A stretch of DNA of 64,000 bases from Bombyx mori (Eukaryota; Arthropoda; Insecta; Lepidoptera; Bombycidae), in the NCBI RefSeq assembly GCF_030269925.1, contig NC_085135.1, positions 2,976,753-3,040,752 on the forward strand, read 5' to 3'. Both the position numbers and the translations under genes were made by a program. Each line of letters opens with the position of its first letter. The stretch's first letter is position 1. Positions 19,744 through 29,781 of the stretch are shown piece after piece. The notes beneath the pieces were generated by a model, which made no database searches, was not told where the DNA came from, and saw nothing but the letters and a program-made list of their open reading frames with translations.

Positions 19744-19953
19744 GGCCTATGAATAATTCTGATAATTTATTTCCATATTCGCTGATAGACATATTATTTT
19801 GACTTAAGTTATTTATTTGAGAAAGCATTGAATTTGCAGATTTTTTTGTAAGCAAATAAGATTTGATGTCCTTTACTGGTTTTTAACACGAAAGATATTA
19901 GTAACTTTATTTGATTTTTATTTTTTAAGCAATCACTATATAATTCCGTAGTG
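19744..19953 (-). pseudogene. Gypsy (G2) gag fragment, 3' part, interrupted by LTR element
   Basis: On the minus strand the sequence continues that of 27481-27698, once the LTR element between is removed, and encodes a gag-like protein rich in Lys/Asn/Ile. Stretches such as TTELYSDCLKNKNQIKLL fall at the junction. It carries frame disruptions near the end. It resembles gags of mdg1/412-type gypsy elements. Its N-terminal part is at 63171-63334, on the opposite strand. Confidence 0.55.
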
Positions 19954-20170
19954 AGTTAGGCAATCGCCCGATGCCCGTATTTGCTGAATCCACATCGGAT
20001 GACCCCGTGCGTCATAACAGAAACTGCACCATTGCAGATTTAGCAATAAGTTTACTTTAATAAATATATTGTAATTATAAATTAGTCTTGTAGTACATTC
20101 AAACGAATAAACATCGTTTTAATTAAATAAATTCTTTTTTTTATAATTAACTCGTTCGCCGTAACTTAAC
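19954..20170 (+). repeat. 5' LTR of the errantivirus-type element
   Basis: It starts AGTTAGGCAATCGCC and ends CGCCGTAACTTAAC, with AGTTA/TAACT-like ends as in gypsy-group LTRs. It differs from the 3' LTR by A for T near 20144. An AATAAA-like stretch occurs near 20105. Transcription start and poly(A) sites cannot be fixed by eye. Confidence 0.9.
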
Positions 20171-20190
20171 TGGCGCAGTCGGTAGGATCG
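20171..20190 (+). promoter_or_regulatory. Primer-binding site, tRNA-Ser type
   Basis: TGGCGCAGTCGGTAGGAT directly follows the LTR and would pair with the CCA end of a serine tRNA, as in 17.6/297-like insect elements. The serine assignment is from memory of tRNA 3' ends. Confidence 0.7.
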
Positions 20191-20743
20191 CGACACTCGC
20201 CTTGAATAGAACTCTTCAGGCTTGAGTGAACGGTATCAACCGTTATTTTCGCGAGCTCATACAACGAATCTACGAACGGCGACTATCATCTAGCGGGAGT
20301 TCCGGAGAATTGGGAGTCCTGCTGTACTACAAGGCCCGGTTGGAGATGCAAAGGACATTGGGGTGAGTGCAAGTTGTATTCCCAGTTTCCTGTGCTATAT
20401 TTCCTGCCGTTATATCCTGAATGTTATGTGTGTTTGTGTATAGACTAAAATCGTTATAAACAAAGCACTACATACACTAGAGTAGGTGAATCTGATAGGT
20501 ATTTTTTTTTTATATGCATATGTCAATGACACGGTTGTAATTCGCTTGGATAGCAATATTATAAATCATCGGTACGTTTTATTGTTTGCTAAAATCGCGG
20601 ATCATATAACGTTGCTGATAATTCATTTTCACGCTTTTATCGTACAGAATAAGCAAAGTACTAGCTAATAATCTTACGTAAAAAATTATTATAAAGTTAT
20701 TTAATTGTGAGTTTTATAGTTTTGTGTTGTATAGCTTATAAAG

Positions 20744-21817
20744 ATGGCAATGGCAAACATCGAACTAGCAACTTTTAAGTTCGTTTCTGAACTGTTACCT
20801 AAGTACGATGGTAACCCTAAAACATTGAACTATTTTATTAAAGAAGTAGAAAATGTTATATCATTATTGGATCAACCAGTTAGGGTACACCCCGCTCTTA
20901 TTAGCTTAATTAAGAGTAAACTGAGCGATACTGCAATTTGTGCAATAGCTTCAGAGGGAAACGTGGATAGTTGGCAATCAATTAAAACAGCGCTAACGCG
21001 TAGATTAGGCGAACCACGCAACGAAATACAATTGATGCAAGAATTAATAAGGTTGCGTCGTAATAAGAACGAAGACGCAGAGTCTTTTGGTAAACGTTTA
21101 CGAGAAATATTAGACACATTAAACGTGGTAGGTAGACACACAGATAAGTCATACTACGAAAATATGGTAATAGATCAGTATGTAAGTCACTTAGACTTTC
21201 ACGTATCTATTGGGGTGAGGATTTCAAAACCCTCGACTCTGGAAGCAGCTATAGTAACGGCTAGACAAGAGGAGGCGCGATTAGTGTTTAATAGATTTAA
21301 TAATAGTTTTAGTTCATTAAATATACAGCATAAGCAAAAGGAAATAACTAAGTCTAACCAAATCTCTTACCCGGTAAGTAACCTTCCCCCGCGCAATAGT
21401 TGGAACCCGGAGTTAAAACCACAACGAGGGCCAACCATGCCGTCTTGGAGGAGTGGTCCGGCGTCAGGTAAGGTGAGACCTAGCGGATCAGGTACCTTTA
21501 GGAATACAGGCAACTTTAGACCACAACTAAATGTACCTCGACAGCAAATAAACCCACCACAAAGAGTATCAGACGTCACTATGAGGTCAGTAAACAAGCC
21601 CGAAAAACTGCGCTTTGCACCGGAAGAAATGTTCTACACACAGCATAGCCAGGAGCAGTATTACCCTGACAATTACGACCCATATTACAGTGGTGAGTAC
21701 TATAACCATAACATGCAATACAGCGACCAAAACTACGAGTATACGCCAGATATGTCGGGAGAAGAATCAAATCAACAGGATTTTCTTCAGGACGAGGACC
21801 AATCGAACCTCAGCTGA
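20744..21817 (+). CDS. gag of the errantivirus-type element
   Basis: This 357-aa protein starts MAMANIELATFKFVSELLPK. Residues about 1-200 have the helical capsid look of gypsy gags (for example DGNPKTLNYFIKEVENVI). The C-terminal part is a basic, Pro/Asn-rich and then Tyr-rich tail without CCHC knuckles, as in errantivirus gags. The stop TGA at 21815-21817 lies within the overlapping pol frame, which is shifted by -1. A T-run in GGATTTTCTT near 21779 could serve as a slip site, but that is only a suggestion. It would assemble the particle for the element's own RNA. Confidence 0.85.
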   Translation: MAMANIELATFKFVSELLPKYDGNPKTLNYFIKEVENVISLLDQPVRVHPALISLIKSKLSDTAICAIASEGNVDSWQSIKTALTRRLGEPRNEIQLMQELIRLRRNKNEDAESFGKRLREILDTLNVVGRHTDKSYYENMVIDQYVSHLDFHVSIGVRISKPSTLEAAIVTARQEEARLVFNRFNNSFSSLNIQHKQKEITKSNQISYPVSNLPPRNSWNPELKPQRGPTMPSWRSGPASGKVRPSGSGTFRNTGNFRPQLNVPRQQINPPQRVSDVTMRSVNKPEKLRFAPEEMFYTQHSQEQYYPDNYDPYYSGEYYNHNMQYSDQNYEYTPDMSGEESNQQDFLQDEDQSNLS

Positions 21818-21819
21818 TA

Positions 21820-24800
21820 AAGACTGTTAACCTCAACCACCACGGCAAAGACCACCTCCCTTACATCGAATTACCGGAGTTTCAAGGTAAATTTCTATTA
21901 GATACTGGTGCCTCACGTTGTATGATATCACCGGATGTAATAGCCGGTACTAGCCTCGAACAATGCATCGAACGTGAGCCATTTACAGTAAAAACCGCAC
22001 ATGCTACTACTCGTCACGAGCACGTTGCAATTTTACCTTTACCGTGCCTGTTCAACACCGATATACACCATAAATTTTTATTGTTTGATTTTGACCCAAA
22101 ATATAAGGGCCTTATTGGGATGGACTTGTTTAAAAAATTAGGCTGTAATATAGATTTCAAAAACAAAGTGTTGCGAACATTTAATACCGAAATACCAATC
22201 TATTTCGACTATCCGGTAAAGCAAGTTAAAATAGAACCGAACTGCGAGAGGTTTATAACGGTTAAAACAAATTACACCGACGGTTATTATATTTGTGACG
22301 ATTTCACTTGGTCTAAAGGATTAAAGTCACCAGCCGCGATAGTGACAGTAAAAAACGGGACTTTCAGGACATCTATAATCAATTATAATGATACACAGCA
22401 AATAGTGAGTAACAATCGTATGTTAGCCCTAAGCCCACTACCGTCACAGTTGATAGAAAGCAGTCAGAAGTACGAAATTAATAAAATTGAGACGGAAACT
22501 GACATAGATAAAGAACTTTGTGAAAATTTAAAGAAAATTCGTACCAGCCACATGAACGAGGAAGAAAAACGGGAAATTACTAAAATCTGCTATCAGTACC
22601 GTGACATATTCTACTCGGAAAACATTCCTTTATCGTTTACCCATACAGTAAAACACGAATTAAGACTAACCGACGACACCCCCATCTTTGTACGAAGTTA
22701 TAGACAGGCTCCCCAACAACGAACAGAGATACAAAAACAGGTAGATAGTCTATTAAAACAAGGAATCATTAGGGAAAGTATCTCCCCTTGGTCGTGCCCG
22801 GTACACATTGTTCCAAAAAAACCGGATGCATCAGGAAAAGTTAAATGGAGACTTGTTATTGACTATAGAAGACTTAATGACAGAATTATAGAAGACAAGT
22901 ACCCCTTACCAAACATTAACGACATCCTTGACAGATTAGGGCGCGCACAATATTTCACGACCATAGATTTAGCAAGCGGCTACCATCAATTAGAAATGCA
23001 CCCTAAAGACGTAGAGAAAACAGCGTTTACTACTGAAAGAGGCCATTATGAGTTCCTAAGAATGCCTTTCGGACTAAAAAATGCCCCGAGCACTTTCCAG
23101 CGTCTTATGGACCATATACTCCGAGGTATAGACAACGTATTTACGTACTTAGATGACGTCATAATAGCCGCGACGTCCCTACAAAACCACAATGAAAAAC
23201 TGAAATTAGTATTTCAGCGATTCAAAATGCATAATCTGAAAGTTCAGTTAGACAAATCAGAATTTCTACAGAAGCACGTTAACTTTCTAGGACATGAATT
23301 GACTGACCAAGGACTAAATCCTAACAAGGACAAAATTAAAGCAGTATTAAATTTCCCTATACCACAAACGCAAAAAGACATAAAAGCTTTCTTAGGACTA
23401 GTCGGGTACTATAGGAAGTTTATTAAGGACTTTGCGAAGTTGACGAAACCTTTAACAGCATGTCTAAAAAAGAACGCAAAGGTTGAACATACAAACGAAT
23501 TTTTAGACGCAGTTGATAAATGCAAACAAATCCTAACAAACGCCCCAATCCTGCAATACCCTGACTTCGACAAACCGTTTATTTTAACGACAGACGCATC
23601 TGACTTTGCTTTAGGAGCAGTACTTTCCCAAGGCAATGTGGGCTCAGATAAACCAGTAGCCTATGCCTCAAGGACATTATCAGATACTGAGATCCGTTAC
23701 TCTACCATAGAGAAAGAACTGTTAGGGATAGTATGGGCAATTAAGTATTTTAGACCTTACTTATATGGCCGTAAATTTACAATTTATACGGACCATAGAC
23801 CCCTTACATGGTTAATGAGTCTAAAGGACCCTAACTCTAAATTAACACGATGGAAACTAAAGTTAGCAGAGTATGATTACAAAGTTGTTTATAAAAAGGG
23901 CAAACAAAACACTAACGCAGATGCACTATCCCGAGCAAAAATTTTTCATAATAGTATAGATTCTCTAGCTGTTAATGTTGATGACAATAGTGACGACAAC
24001 ATAATAAATAGAATATTCGAAAACGCCCGTAGACAGGCAGAGATAGAAACTAATGACCCGAATAACCAAGACAATGAACGTAACAATACTGACAATAACG
24101 ACCAACCTTATAACAACAATGACGTAGAAATGACCAGTATCTATCCCTCTCAAATTGACGAAGAGACAGACACAAGGAGTGCAACAACAGTCGACCCCGA
24201 TCAATTAGTTTCTACAAATCATACCCAACCTGATAATGAAAATAACGGTATCCCTATAATATCCGACGCTATTGATAGACAGTTGAAACAATTTTACGTT
24301 AGGTCCACACCAGGTTCTACATACAGAGTAGAGGACAGGTCAACAAACTCTAGGACAGTTATTAAGGATGTTTTCATCCCAGTAAATAACACTGAATCAG
24401 AAATTATCAAATTTTTAAAGGAACACACAATAGCTGACCGTGTTTTTCATTGTTATTTTTACGACGAAAATCTATACTTAGCCTTTTCAAGAGTGTATAC
24501 TACGATCTTTAATGACAGAGGACCTAAATTAATAAGATGTACTTCGCGGGTCACACTTGTTGAAAATAAAACTGAACAACAAGAACTCATTAAGCGATAT
24601 CACGAAGGTAAATTATCGCATCGCGGTATCCAAGAGACCTTTAAGCATCTGCATAGGAATTATCACTGGCCTAATATGTTATTGACAGTTCAAAGGTTCA
24701 TTAATCAATGCGACCTTTGCCTAAAGGCCAAATATGAAAGAAATCCCTTAAAACCTTCATTGATTATAACAGAGACACCTACGAAGCCATTTCAACACTT

Positions 24801-25647
24801 GTTCATGGATCTCTATAGTACTGGAGGTGCAACGTTTTTAACAATTATCGACAATTTCTCTAAATTTGCCCAGGCGGTGCCTCTGAATGCTTCTAGTAGT
24901 GTTCACATCGCAGAAGCTCTATTACAAGTATTTTCTGTATTAGGACTACCTCTTAGAATCACCACAGACTCAGATACAAAGTTCGATAATGACGTCATAA
25001 AAGAGATATGTGCTTCGCATGATATCCACATTCACTTCACGACGCCTTACAACCCAAACTCTAACTCACCCATTGAACGATTTCATTCAACCATCGCAGA
25101 AATAATAAGAATTCAAAGAATGACAAATAAAGATGACCCCATACAATTGATCATGAAATACGCTATAATCGCCTATAACAACGCTATTCATTCTACTACA
25201 GGCTATACACCACGTGAGCTTTTATTCGGTCATACGGCATCCCGAAATCCATTAGAGCTATATTATCCTAAAGAATTTTATCAAGATTATGTCCTCAATC
25301 ACCGCAAGAATGCAGAAGCAGTACAGGAATGTATAGCAGCCCACGTGTCTAAGAACAAAGAGCAGGTAATAGAAAAAAGAAACCAGGCAGCGGAAACAAT
25401 CACGTTTAAGGTAGGTGAAACCGTTTACAAACAGGTCGCCAAAACCACCAGGAGCGACAAGACAAAACCAGTATTTAAAGGTCCGTATAAAATCATTCAT
25501 TTACACCCTAATAATGTCGCAGAAATTATAGGGCACCACCCAAATTCTAAATCGATTCGAGTTCATTTCAAACTCTTACGTAGACCACATCTTGTTCCAG
25601 GGCCCTCATCGCAGGAGCCTTCGTGCTCTACACAGCCGCCGACTTGA
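21820..25647 (+). CDS. pol of the errantivirus-type element (PR-RT-RNase H-IN)
   Basis: The frame is open from the gag overlap; the first ATG is at 21922 but the protease starts earlier, with LLDTGAS at about 21895-21915. In order there are the protease; RT with GYHQLEMHP, FGLKNAPSTFQRLM and YLDD (residue 409 counted from 21922); RNase H with TTDASDFALGAVLSQ; an HHCC zinc domain with CDLCLKAK; and the integrase core with DLYSTGG, TDSDTKF and SPIERFH. No internal stop is seen. It would be made by -1 frameshifting from gag. The protein is full length for the family, and the catalytic residues that I can see are present. Confidence 0.9.
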   Translation, partial: KTVNLNHHGKDHLPYIELPEFQGKFLLDTGASRCMISPDVIAGTSLEQCIEREPFTVKTAHATTRHEHVAILPLPCLFNTDIHHKFLLFDFDPKYKGLIGMDLFKKLGCNIDFKNKVLRTFNTEIPIYFDYPVKQVKIEPNCERFITVKTNYTDGYYICDDFTWSKGLKSPAAIVTVKNGTFRTSIINYNDTQQIVSNNRMLALSPLPSQLIESSQKYEINKIETETDIDKELCENLKKIRTSHMNEEEKREITKICYQYRDIFYSENIPLSFTHTVKHELRLTDDTPIFVRSYRQAPQQRTEIQKQVDSLLKQGIIRESISPWSCPVHIVPKKPDASGKVKWRLVIDYRRLNDRIIEDKYPLPNINDILDRLGRAQYFTTIDLASGYHQLEMHPKDVEKTAFTTERGHYEFLRMPFGLKNAPSTFQRLMDHILRGIDNVFTYLDDVIIAATSLQNHNEKLKLVFQRFKMHNLKVQLDKSEFLQKHVNFLGHELTDQGLNPNKDKIKAVLNFPIPQTQKDIKAFLGLVGYYRKFIKDFAKLTKPLTACLKKNAKVEHTNEFLDAVDKCKQILTNAPILQYPDFDKPFILTTDASDFALGAVLSQGNVGSDKPVAYASRTLSDTEIRYSTIEKELLGIVWAIKYFRPYLYGRKFTIYTDHRPLTWLMSLKDPNSKLTRWKLKLAEYDYKVVYKKGKQNTNADALSRAKIFHNSIDSLAVNVDDNSDDNIINRIFENARRQAEIETNDPNNQDNERNNTDNNDQPYNNNDVEMTSIYPSQIDEETDTRSATTVDPDQLVSTNHTQPDNENNGIPIISDAIDRQLKQFYVRSTPGSTYRVEDRSTNSRTVIKDVFIPVNNTESEIIKFLKEHTIADRVFHCYFYDENLYLAFSRVYTTIFNDRGPKLIRCTSRVTLVENKTEQQELIKRYHEGKLSHRGIQETFKHLHRNYHWPNMLLTVQRFINQCDLCLKAKYERNPLKPSLIITETPTKPFQHLFMDLYSTGGATFLTIIDNFSKFAQAVPLNASSSVHIAEALLQVFSVLGLPLRITTDSDTKFDNDVIKEICASHDIHIHFTTPYNPNSNSPIERFHSTIAEIIRIQRMTNKDDPIQLIMKYAIIAYNNAIHSTTGYTPRELLFGHTASRNPLELYYPKEFYQDYVLNHRKNAEAVQECIAAHVSKNKEQVIEKRNQAAETITFKVGETVYKQVAKTTRSDKTKPVFKGPYKIIHLHPNNVAEIIGHHPNSKSIRVHFKLLRRPHLVPGPSSQEPSCSTQPPT

Positions 25648-25995
25648 CCCTTAATCCTATAGACAATACTAATGGCATCCTTTTGTTAAAACAAGGACAA
25701 ATTTTTGAAGCAGATAGACACTTTTAGTCTGGCCTGCGTATATAACGTATCGTATTTACATGAAACAACCTTAAAGCTTATGTCTTTATATGCCAGTACT
25801 AAAGCTGCTGAAGGTAACGAAGAGTTGCATAGAGCATATAAGGATCAAATAGAAAATAGTTTACATTTAATAGGGAAGAAGTTAGCATTTATTGCACCGC
25901 ACCATAGATTTAGACGTGGCTTAATTAACGGTTTAGGTTCAGTAGTTAAAACTATTACAGGTAATCTGGATTATGAAGACGCTATTAAAGTTTGA
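25648..25995 (+). pseudogene. env-like N-terminal part, disrupted
   Basis: Errantivirus env proteins are class I-type fusion glycoproteins related to baculovirus F. A hydrophobic leader-like stretch overlaps the end of pol near 25600. The frame is stopped near 25728, and a second piece (25705-25995) carries a basic cleavage-type motif, FRRGLINGLG, before the expected fusion-peptide position. That piece in turn stops at 25993-25995. With these breaks no complete env can be made from this copy. No repaired version is proposed. Confidence 0.7.
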
Positions 25996-27292
25996 AAATG
26001 AATTATCTAATCTACGTAATTCAGTCCATAATATTAACACATCTCAAAAACAAACTTTATTCATAGCAAAGCACGCAGTTGAAGAATTTAGTAAACAGAT
26101 CAAGTTATTAGACGAAAATCAGAAAAAGATAGGTTCAATGCTAAAAAACGCCACTTTAAGTAATAATGTAGTAATAAGCAGATTGCACTTTTTAGATTTA
26201 TATATCCAAATATATTTTAGTTTGCAATTACTCTTAGATAAATTAGTTATATTAGAAGACGCCATGACCTTTGCACAACTAGAAGTAATGCATCCTAGCA
26301 TTATAGCTCCACACAGTCTTATAAGTGAAATAACAGCTATTCAAAAACTTTACCAATTTAGACCCGTTGATAGAATAAGTATTAAAAATATTCATAGTAT
26401 AGAGAGCTCTATTAGCGTAAAAGCGTATAGCACAAACGACGCACTAACATTCATACTAGATATCCCTTCCATAGATGAAAACCTTTATGACCTTATCCAT
26501 CTATACTCCATACCAGATAAACAAAACCTCACCATTATTCCTAAATCCAAATACCTAACACTGGGAACCAACGAGTACTCATACCTGGAGGAAGATTGCA
26601 AGAAGATCACACAAGACGTCCAACTTTGCACATCGCTGAACACCCAATCTGTGGAGAACTCTGAAGACTGCATAGTAACTCTTATAAAACACGAGAGCAC
26701 AAACTGCACCCGTGCCAGGATGAATCTGAAACAAGGCAAGGTCCAGAGACTAGAAGACAACAAATGGCTTATCATCTTGAAAGACGAACAAATCCTGAAA
26801 TCTCGCTGCGGAAGGAAATCTGACTATAAAAAGATGTCAGGAATATACATCGCCAGCATTACAAGCGATTGTCAAGTGGAAATATTCAACCGAACACTGA
26901 AGACAAACACGGACACTATTACAGCTGATGAAATCGTACCCATTCCCAGCGAAACCACTATTCTAGAAGGGAATATTCGCTATAACCTACAACTGAAAGA
27001 TATATCTCTGGATAGCATCCACGAACTGATGGACCGGGTCGAAAACATTCAACAACCTATCATCGACTGGCAGACTATGATGACTACCCCAAGTTGGTCA
27101 ACACTGGGACTCTACCTCATTCTGATAGCAATAATCATCTGGAAGCTGTGGCAGTGGAGACAGCGACGACTACAATCAAAGAACGAGAGCCCCGAGAACA
27201 CTAGCACCGAGGACGCTGCTGGAAGCTGCGGGACGCGCTTCTATCTTAAGGAGGGAGGAGTTAGGCAATCGCCCGATGCCCGTATTTGCTGA
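25973..27292 (+). pseudogene. env-like C-terminal part with membrane anchor
   Basis: The frame 25973-27292 encodes a predicted coiled-coil-like ectodomain (NINTSQKQTLFIAKHAVEEF), a Cys-containing middle part (Cys near 26600-26810) and a C-terminal membrane anchor (LGLYLILIAIIIWKLW near 27105-27155) with a basic tail. It overlaps the preceding piece in a different frame, so it lacks its own signal peptide and cleavage region. It runs into the 3' LTR. A polypurine stretch, AAGGAGGGAGGAG, at about 27248-27260 is the likely plus-strand primer. Confidence 0.75.
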
Positions 27293-27475
27293 ATCCACAT
27301 CGGATGACCCCGTGCGTCATAACAGAAACTGCACCATTGCAGATTTAGCAATAAGTTTACTTTAATAAATATATTGTAATTATAAATTAGTCTTGTAGTA
27401 CATTCAAACGAATAAACATCGTTTTAATTAAATAAATTCTTTTTTTTATTATTAACTCGTTCGCCGTAACTTAAC
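27259..27475 (+). repeat. 3' LTR of the errantivirus-type element
   Basis: This is a direct copy of 19954-20170 with a single base difference in the T/A-rich stretch near 27449. It is preceded by the polypurine tract and followed by the target-site duplication TAGTG (27476-27480). Confidence 0.9.
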
Positions 27476-27476
27476 T

Positions 27477-27698
27477 AGTGTCAATAATTTTTTCTGTTGT
27501 TTCTTCAGAACCATCCATTATAGGAATTAATGATGTTGCCGTTCTTATCTCAAAGGTTTCCATTTTGTCAAAATTATTATATTTCAAGTTAGATTCAGTA
27601 CTATAAGTAAGAATTTTTGAGTAAGCTAATTCAATTTTTTCCTTTAATACTTCAAGTATCAGTTCATCTAATTCTAACGAAATTTTATGCTCGGAAAT
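27477..27698 (-). pseudogene. Gypsy (G2) gag fragment, middle part
   Basis: The minus-strand frame encodes a gag-like stretch containing KISLELDELILEVLKEKI and FEIRTATSLIPIMDGSEETT, typical of mdg1/412-like gypsy gags. It is bounded on the right by the BEL 3' LTR, with GAAAT (27694-27698) as target duplication; the partner copy ATTTC is at 63330-63334. It thus joins logically to the gag start at 63171-63334 and to 19744-19953. Confidence 0.6.
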
Positions 27699-28068
27699 TG
27701 TTGGGTACGCAGCACGTCACCCGTGTCGATAAGGCGAGTGACGCCAACCCAGGTTGGACGGGTTTATGAATCTTATAAGATTTCTTGAAATCCTATAAGA
27801 CGCCGGATGCCCGTCTTGTGGCGATTATTCGTGTCGATCTGAAGCAGTCAATGTGAGGGTCCTGAGGTGTACGATATCGTACAAGCTCACTCGAAATTAA
27901 AACTCAAAACTTTGCAAATTAACGTAAGCCGAGCCGACCGATCTGTCAATACAACCGAATTTCTTCTATGTTCAATAACCGACGATCTTTTCAACAGTCT
28001 TTAAGTCTTCAATAAAAATCTTTAATATTTCAATAAATTCTTCGAGGCGCAGATGTCTTTACTCGTGC

Positions 28069-28530
28069 GTTTTTTTTTTTTTTTTTATTGCTTAGATGGG
28101 TGGACGAGCTCACAGCCCACCTGTTGTTAAGTGGTTACTGGAGCCCATAGACATCTACAACGTAAATGCGCCACCCACCTTGAGATATAAGTTGTAAGGT
28201 CTCAGTATAGTTACAACGGCTACCCCACCCTTCAAACCGAAACGCATTACTGCTTCACGGCAGAAATAGGCAGGGCGGTGGTACCTACCCGTGCGGACTC
28301 ACAAGAGGTCCTACCACCAGTAATTACGCAAATTATAATTTTGCGGGTTTCAATTTTATTACACGATGTTATTCCTTCACCGTGGAAGTCAATCGTGAAC
28401 ATTTGCCGAGTACATATTTCATTAGAAAAATTGGTACCCGCCTGAGATTCGAACACCGGCGCATCGCTCAACACGAATGCACCGGACGTCTTATCCCTTA
28501 GGCCACGACGACTTCAAAACTTCGACTTCG
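28069..28530 (-). mobile_element. tRNA-derived SINE, Bm1 type (copy 2)
   Basis: This minus-strand copy has its poly(A) as a T-run at about 28070-28086 and its tRNA-like head near 28430-28512. It interrupts the BEL LTR between ACTCGTGCG and TTTTTTGG, which are continuous at about 41900-41916. The head has one variation: the box B region reads with GAATCTCAGG instead of GAATCCCGCA. Confidence 0.85.
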
Positions 28531-28961
28531 CGTTTTTTGGTGATCTTCGTTCGGAGGGTCGGCGGCCGGCGGTTGGCAGGTATTCGGTCGAGGGTCGGTC
28601 GGTAGGTCGGCAGGCACCTGACAACGTCGCAGGGTCGCTTAACTACCTCGGAATGTTACCCTACAGAGATCTCGTGTAAAATACGGCTCTCGTCGAGATC
28701 ATTTTCACTATGATCGGCTCGGTTTATTCGATATATCTATTTATTCGCTAAATCTATATACAAGAGTCTTATACTTAACTATTCTATGTCGTATTCCCTA
28801 TCGATACATGTAACTTATTCTATGCTAAATCTATATGACGCGCCCGTATAAACAAAATACCCGGTCCTGAACACAGATAAATGCTGTTTCTTACATGGTT
28901 TCGGGACGCGGGCCGGGCGGCGTGTCCATTTAAGTTAATGTGCTAATCTTAAAACTATCGG

Positions 28962-29425
28962 TGTGGGTGACTCACATGTATTTATTTATTTTATAATATT
29001 TTATTATAATTACACTACACAACAACACATACATACTTTATTTTATATCAACACATTCATTTATCACACAATCATACAAAACATTATTTACACTTAACAA
29101 AATAAAATTCACAAGCAAAGTCAGGCGATAACTGCAGTATAGCGGCGGCGATATATTTCGCTAGTACATCGGTCGCATTTTTACCGATCCACCGCCACCA
29201 GTCGAAATCTGACTTGCGAGCGCGCATCCCGTATTATCTTTTCTGTTCTACGCCTTTTATAATTTTTGCTTTTTGTTTCGTGTACCGCTTGTGTTGCTTG
29301 GACTATCTATTTCTTGTGTACTTTCTCCTTCTTTCTATATATTGTGTTCGTCTTAAATAAAAATTTTCTTTGTCTCCATTTGTGTTTGGAAAGACATTAT
29401 ATTCCAACCCAAGACGACGACTAAA
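28962..29425. mobile_element. 464-bp insertion in the BEL LTR, probable solo LTR
   Basis: The piece from TGTGGGTGACTCACATG to GACGACGACTAAA is absent from the matching LTR at 63335-63685. It is flanked by ATCGG at 28957-28961 and 29426-29430, a 5-bp target duplication. The length, the TG start and the 5-bp duplication fit a solo LTR, but the right end is not the usual CA and no internal part is present. The family is unknown. Confidence 0.6.
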
Positions 29426-29668
29426 ATCGGGAATAATAAACCAAAAGTGTATACTATTTATTACAAAGCAACTTACGTTCTATTCTTAGTAAAATCTATG
29501 TGCACGTTGTCTATATCCTTATCTATCTATATGCACTCCATATAATTTATCTATTTGTTATTTATCTATTTCTTATAACTCTATGTCTATATACGTATCT
29601 ATATAAATCTATTATAAATTCTATTCAACTTATTCTATAATTGTGGGGCGACGCCGCTGTCGCCAACA

Positions 29669-29781
29669 TCCTCCCCCTCGTGCGTAGCACCGACTCCTTG
29701 TAGTGGCGACTCTACGGGCGTGGGCTCGTCGCTCGTTGTAGGCACCAGCAGGATCATCTTGGAAGCAGGTCTCTTAAGCAG
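29669..29781 (-). pseudogene. BEL/Pao pol, extreme C-terminus and 3' leader of the LTR
   Basis: On the minus strand this encodes the end of pol, GLLKRPASKMILLVP and on to a Glu/Gly-rich tail, which runs to the LTR start. It was separated from the rest of pol (36594 onward) by the SART-2 insertion. The 14-bp GGTCTCTTAAGCAG at 29768-29781 is repeated at 36594-36607. Confidence 0.8.

Larger units (their letters stand above)
19954..27476 (+). mobile_element. Ty3/gypsy errantivirus-type LTR element with gag, pol and broken env
   Basis: Two direct LTRs of about 217 bp (19954-20170 and 27259-27475) differ at one base that I can find. They are flanked by TAGTG at 19949-19953 and 27476-27480. The first base of that duplication could instead be the last LTR base. 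Between them lie a tRNA-type primer site, gag, pol in the -1 frame and env-like frames. The order and the RGLINGLG cleavage-site motif match insect endogenous retroviruses. Near-identical LTRs indicate recent insertion, but env is disrupted at two places, so at most it could act as a retrotransposon. Confidence 0.9.
27699..29668 (-). repeat. 3' LTR of BEL/Pao element, with two insertions
   Basis: On the minus strand the LTR starts TGTTGGCGACAGCGG (29668) and ends GCGTACCCAACA (27699), giving TGTTGG/CCAACA ends. Without the SINE (about 28069-28530) and the 464-bp insertion (28962-29425) it is about 1.05 kb. It matches the two separated pieces of the 5' LTR (41539-42225 and 63335-63685) with only a handful of base differences. 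Confidence 0.9.

Noticed and set aside
23965..24204. 79-codon minus-strand frame in errantivirus-type pol
   Set aside because: It is antisense to the Asn/Asp-rich linker of pol and has no support.
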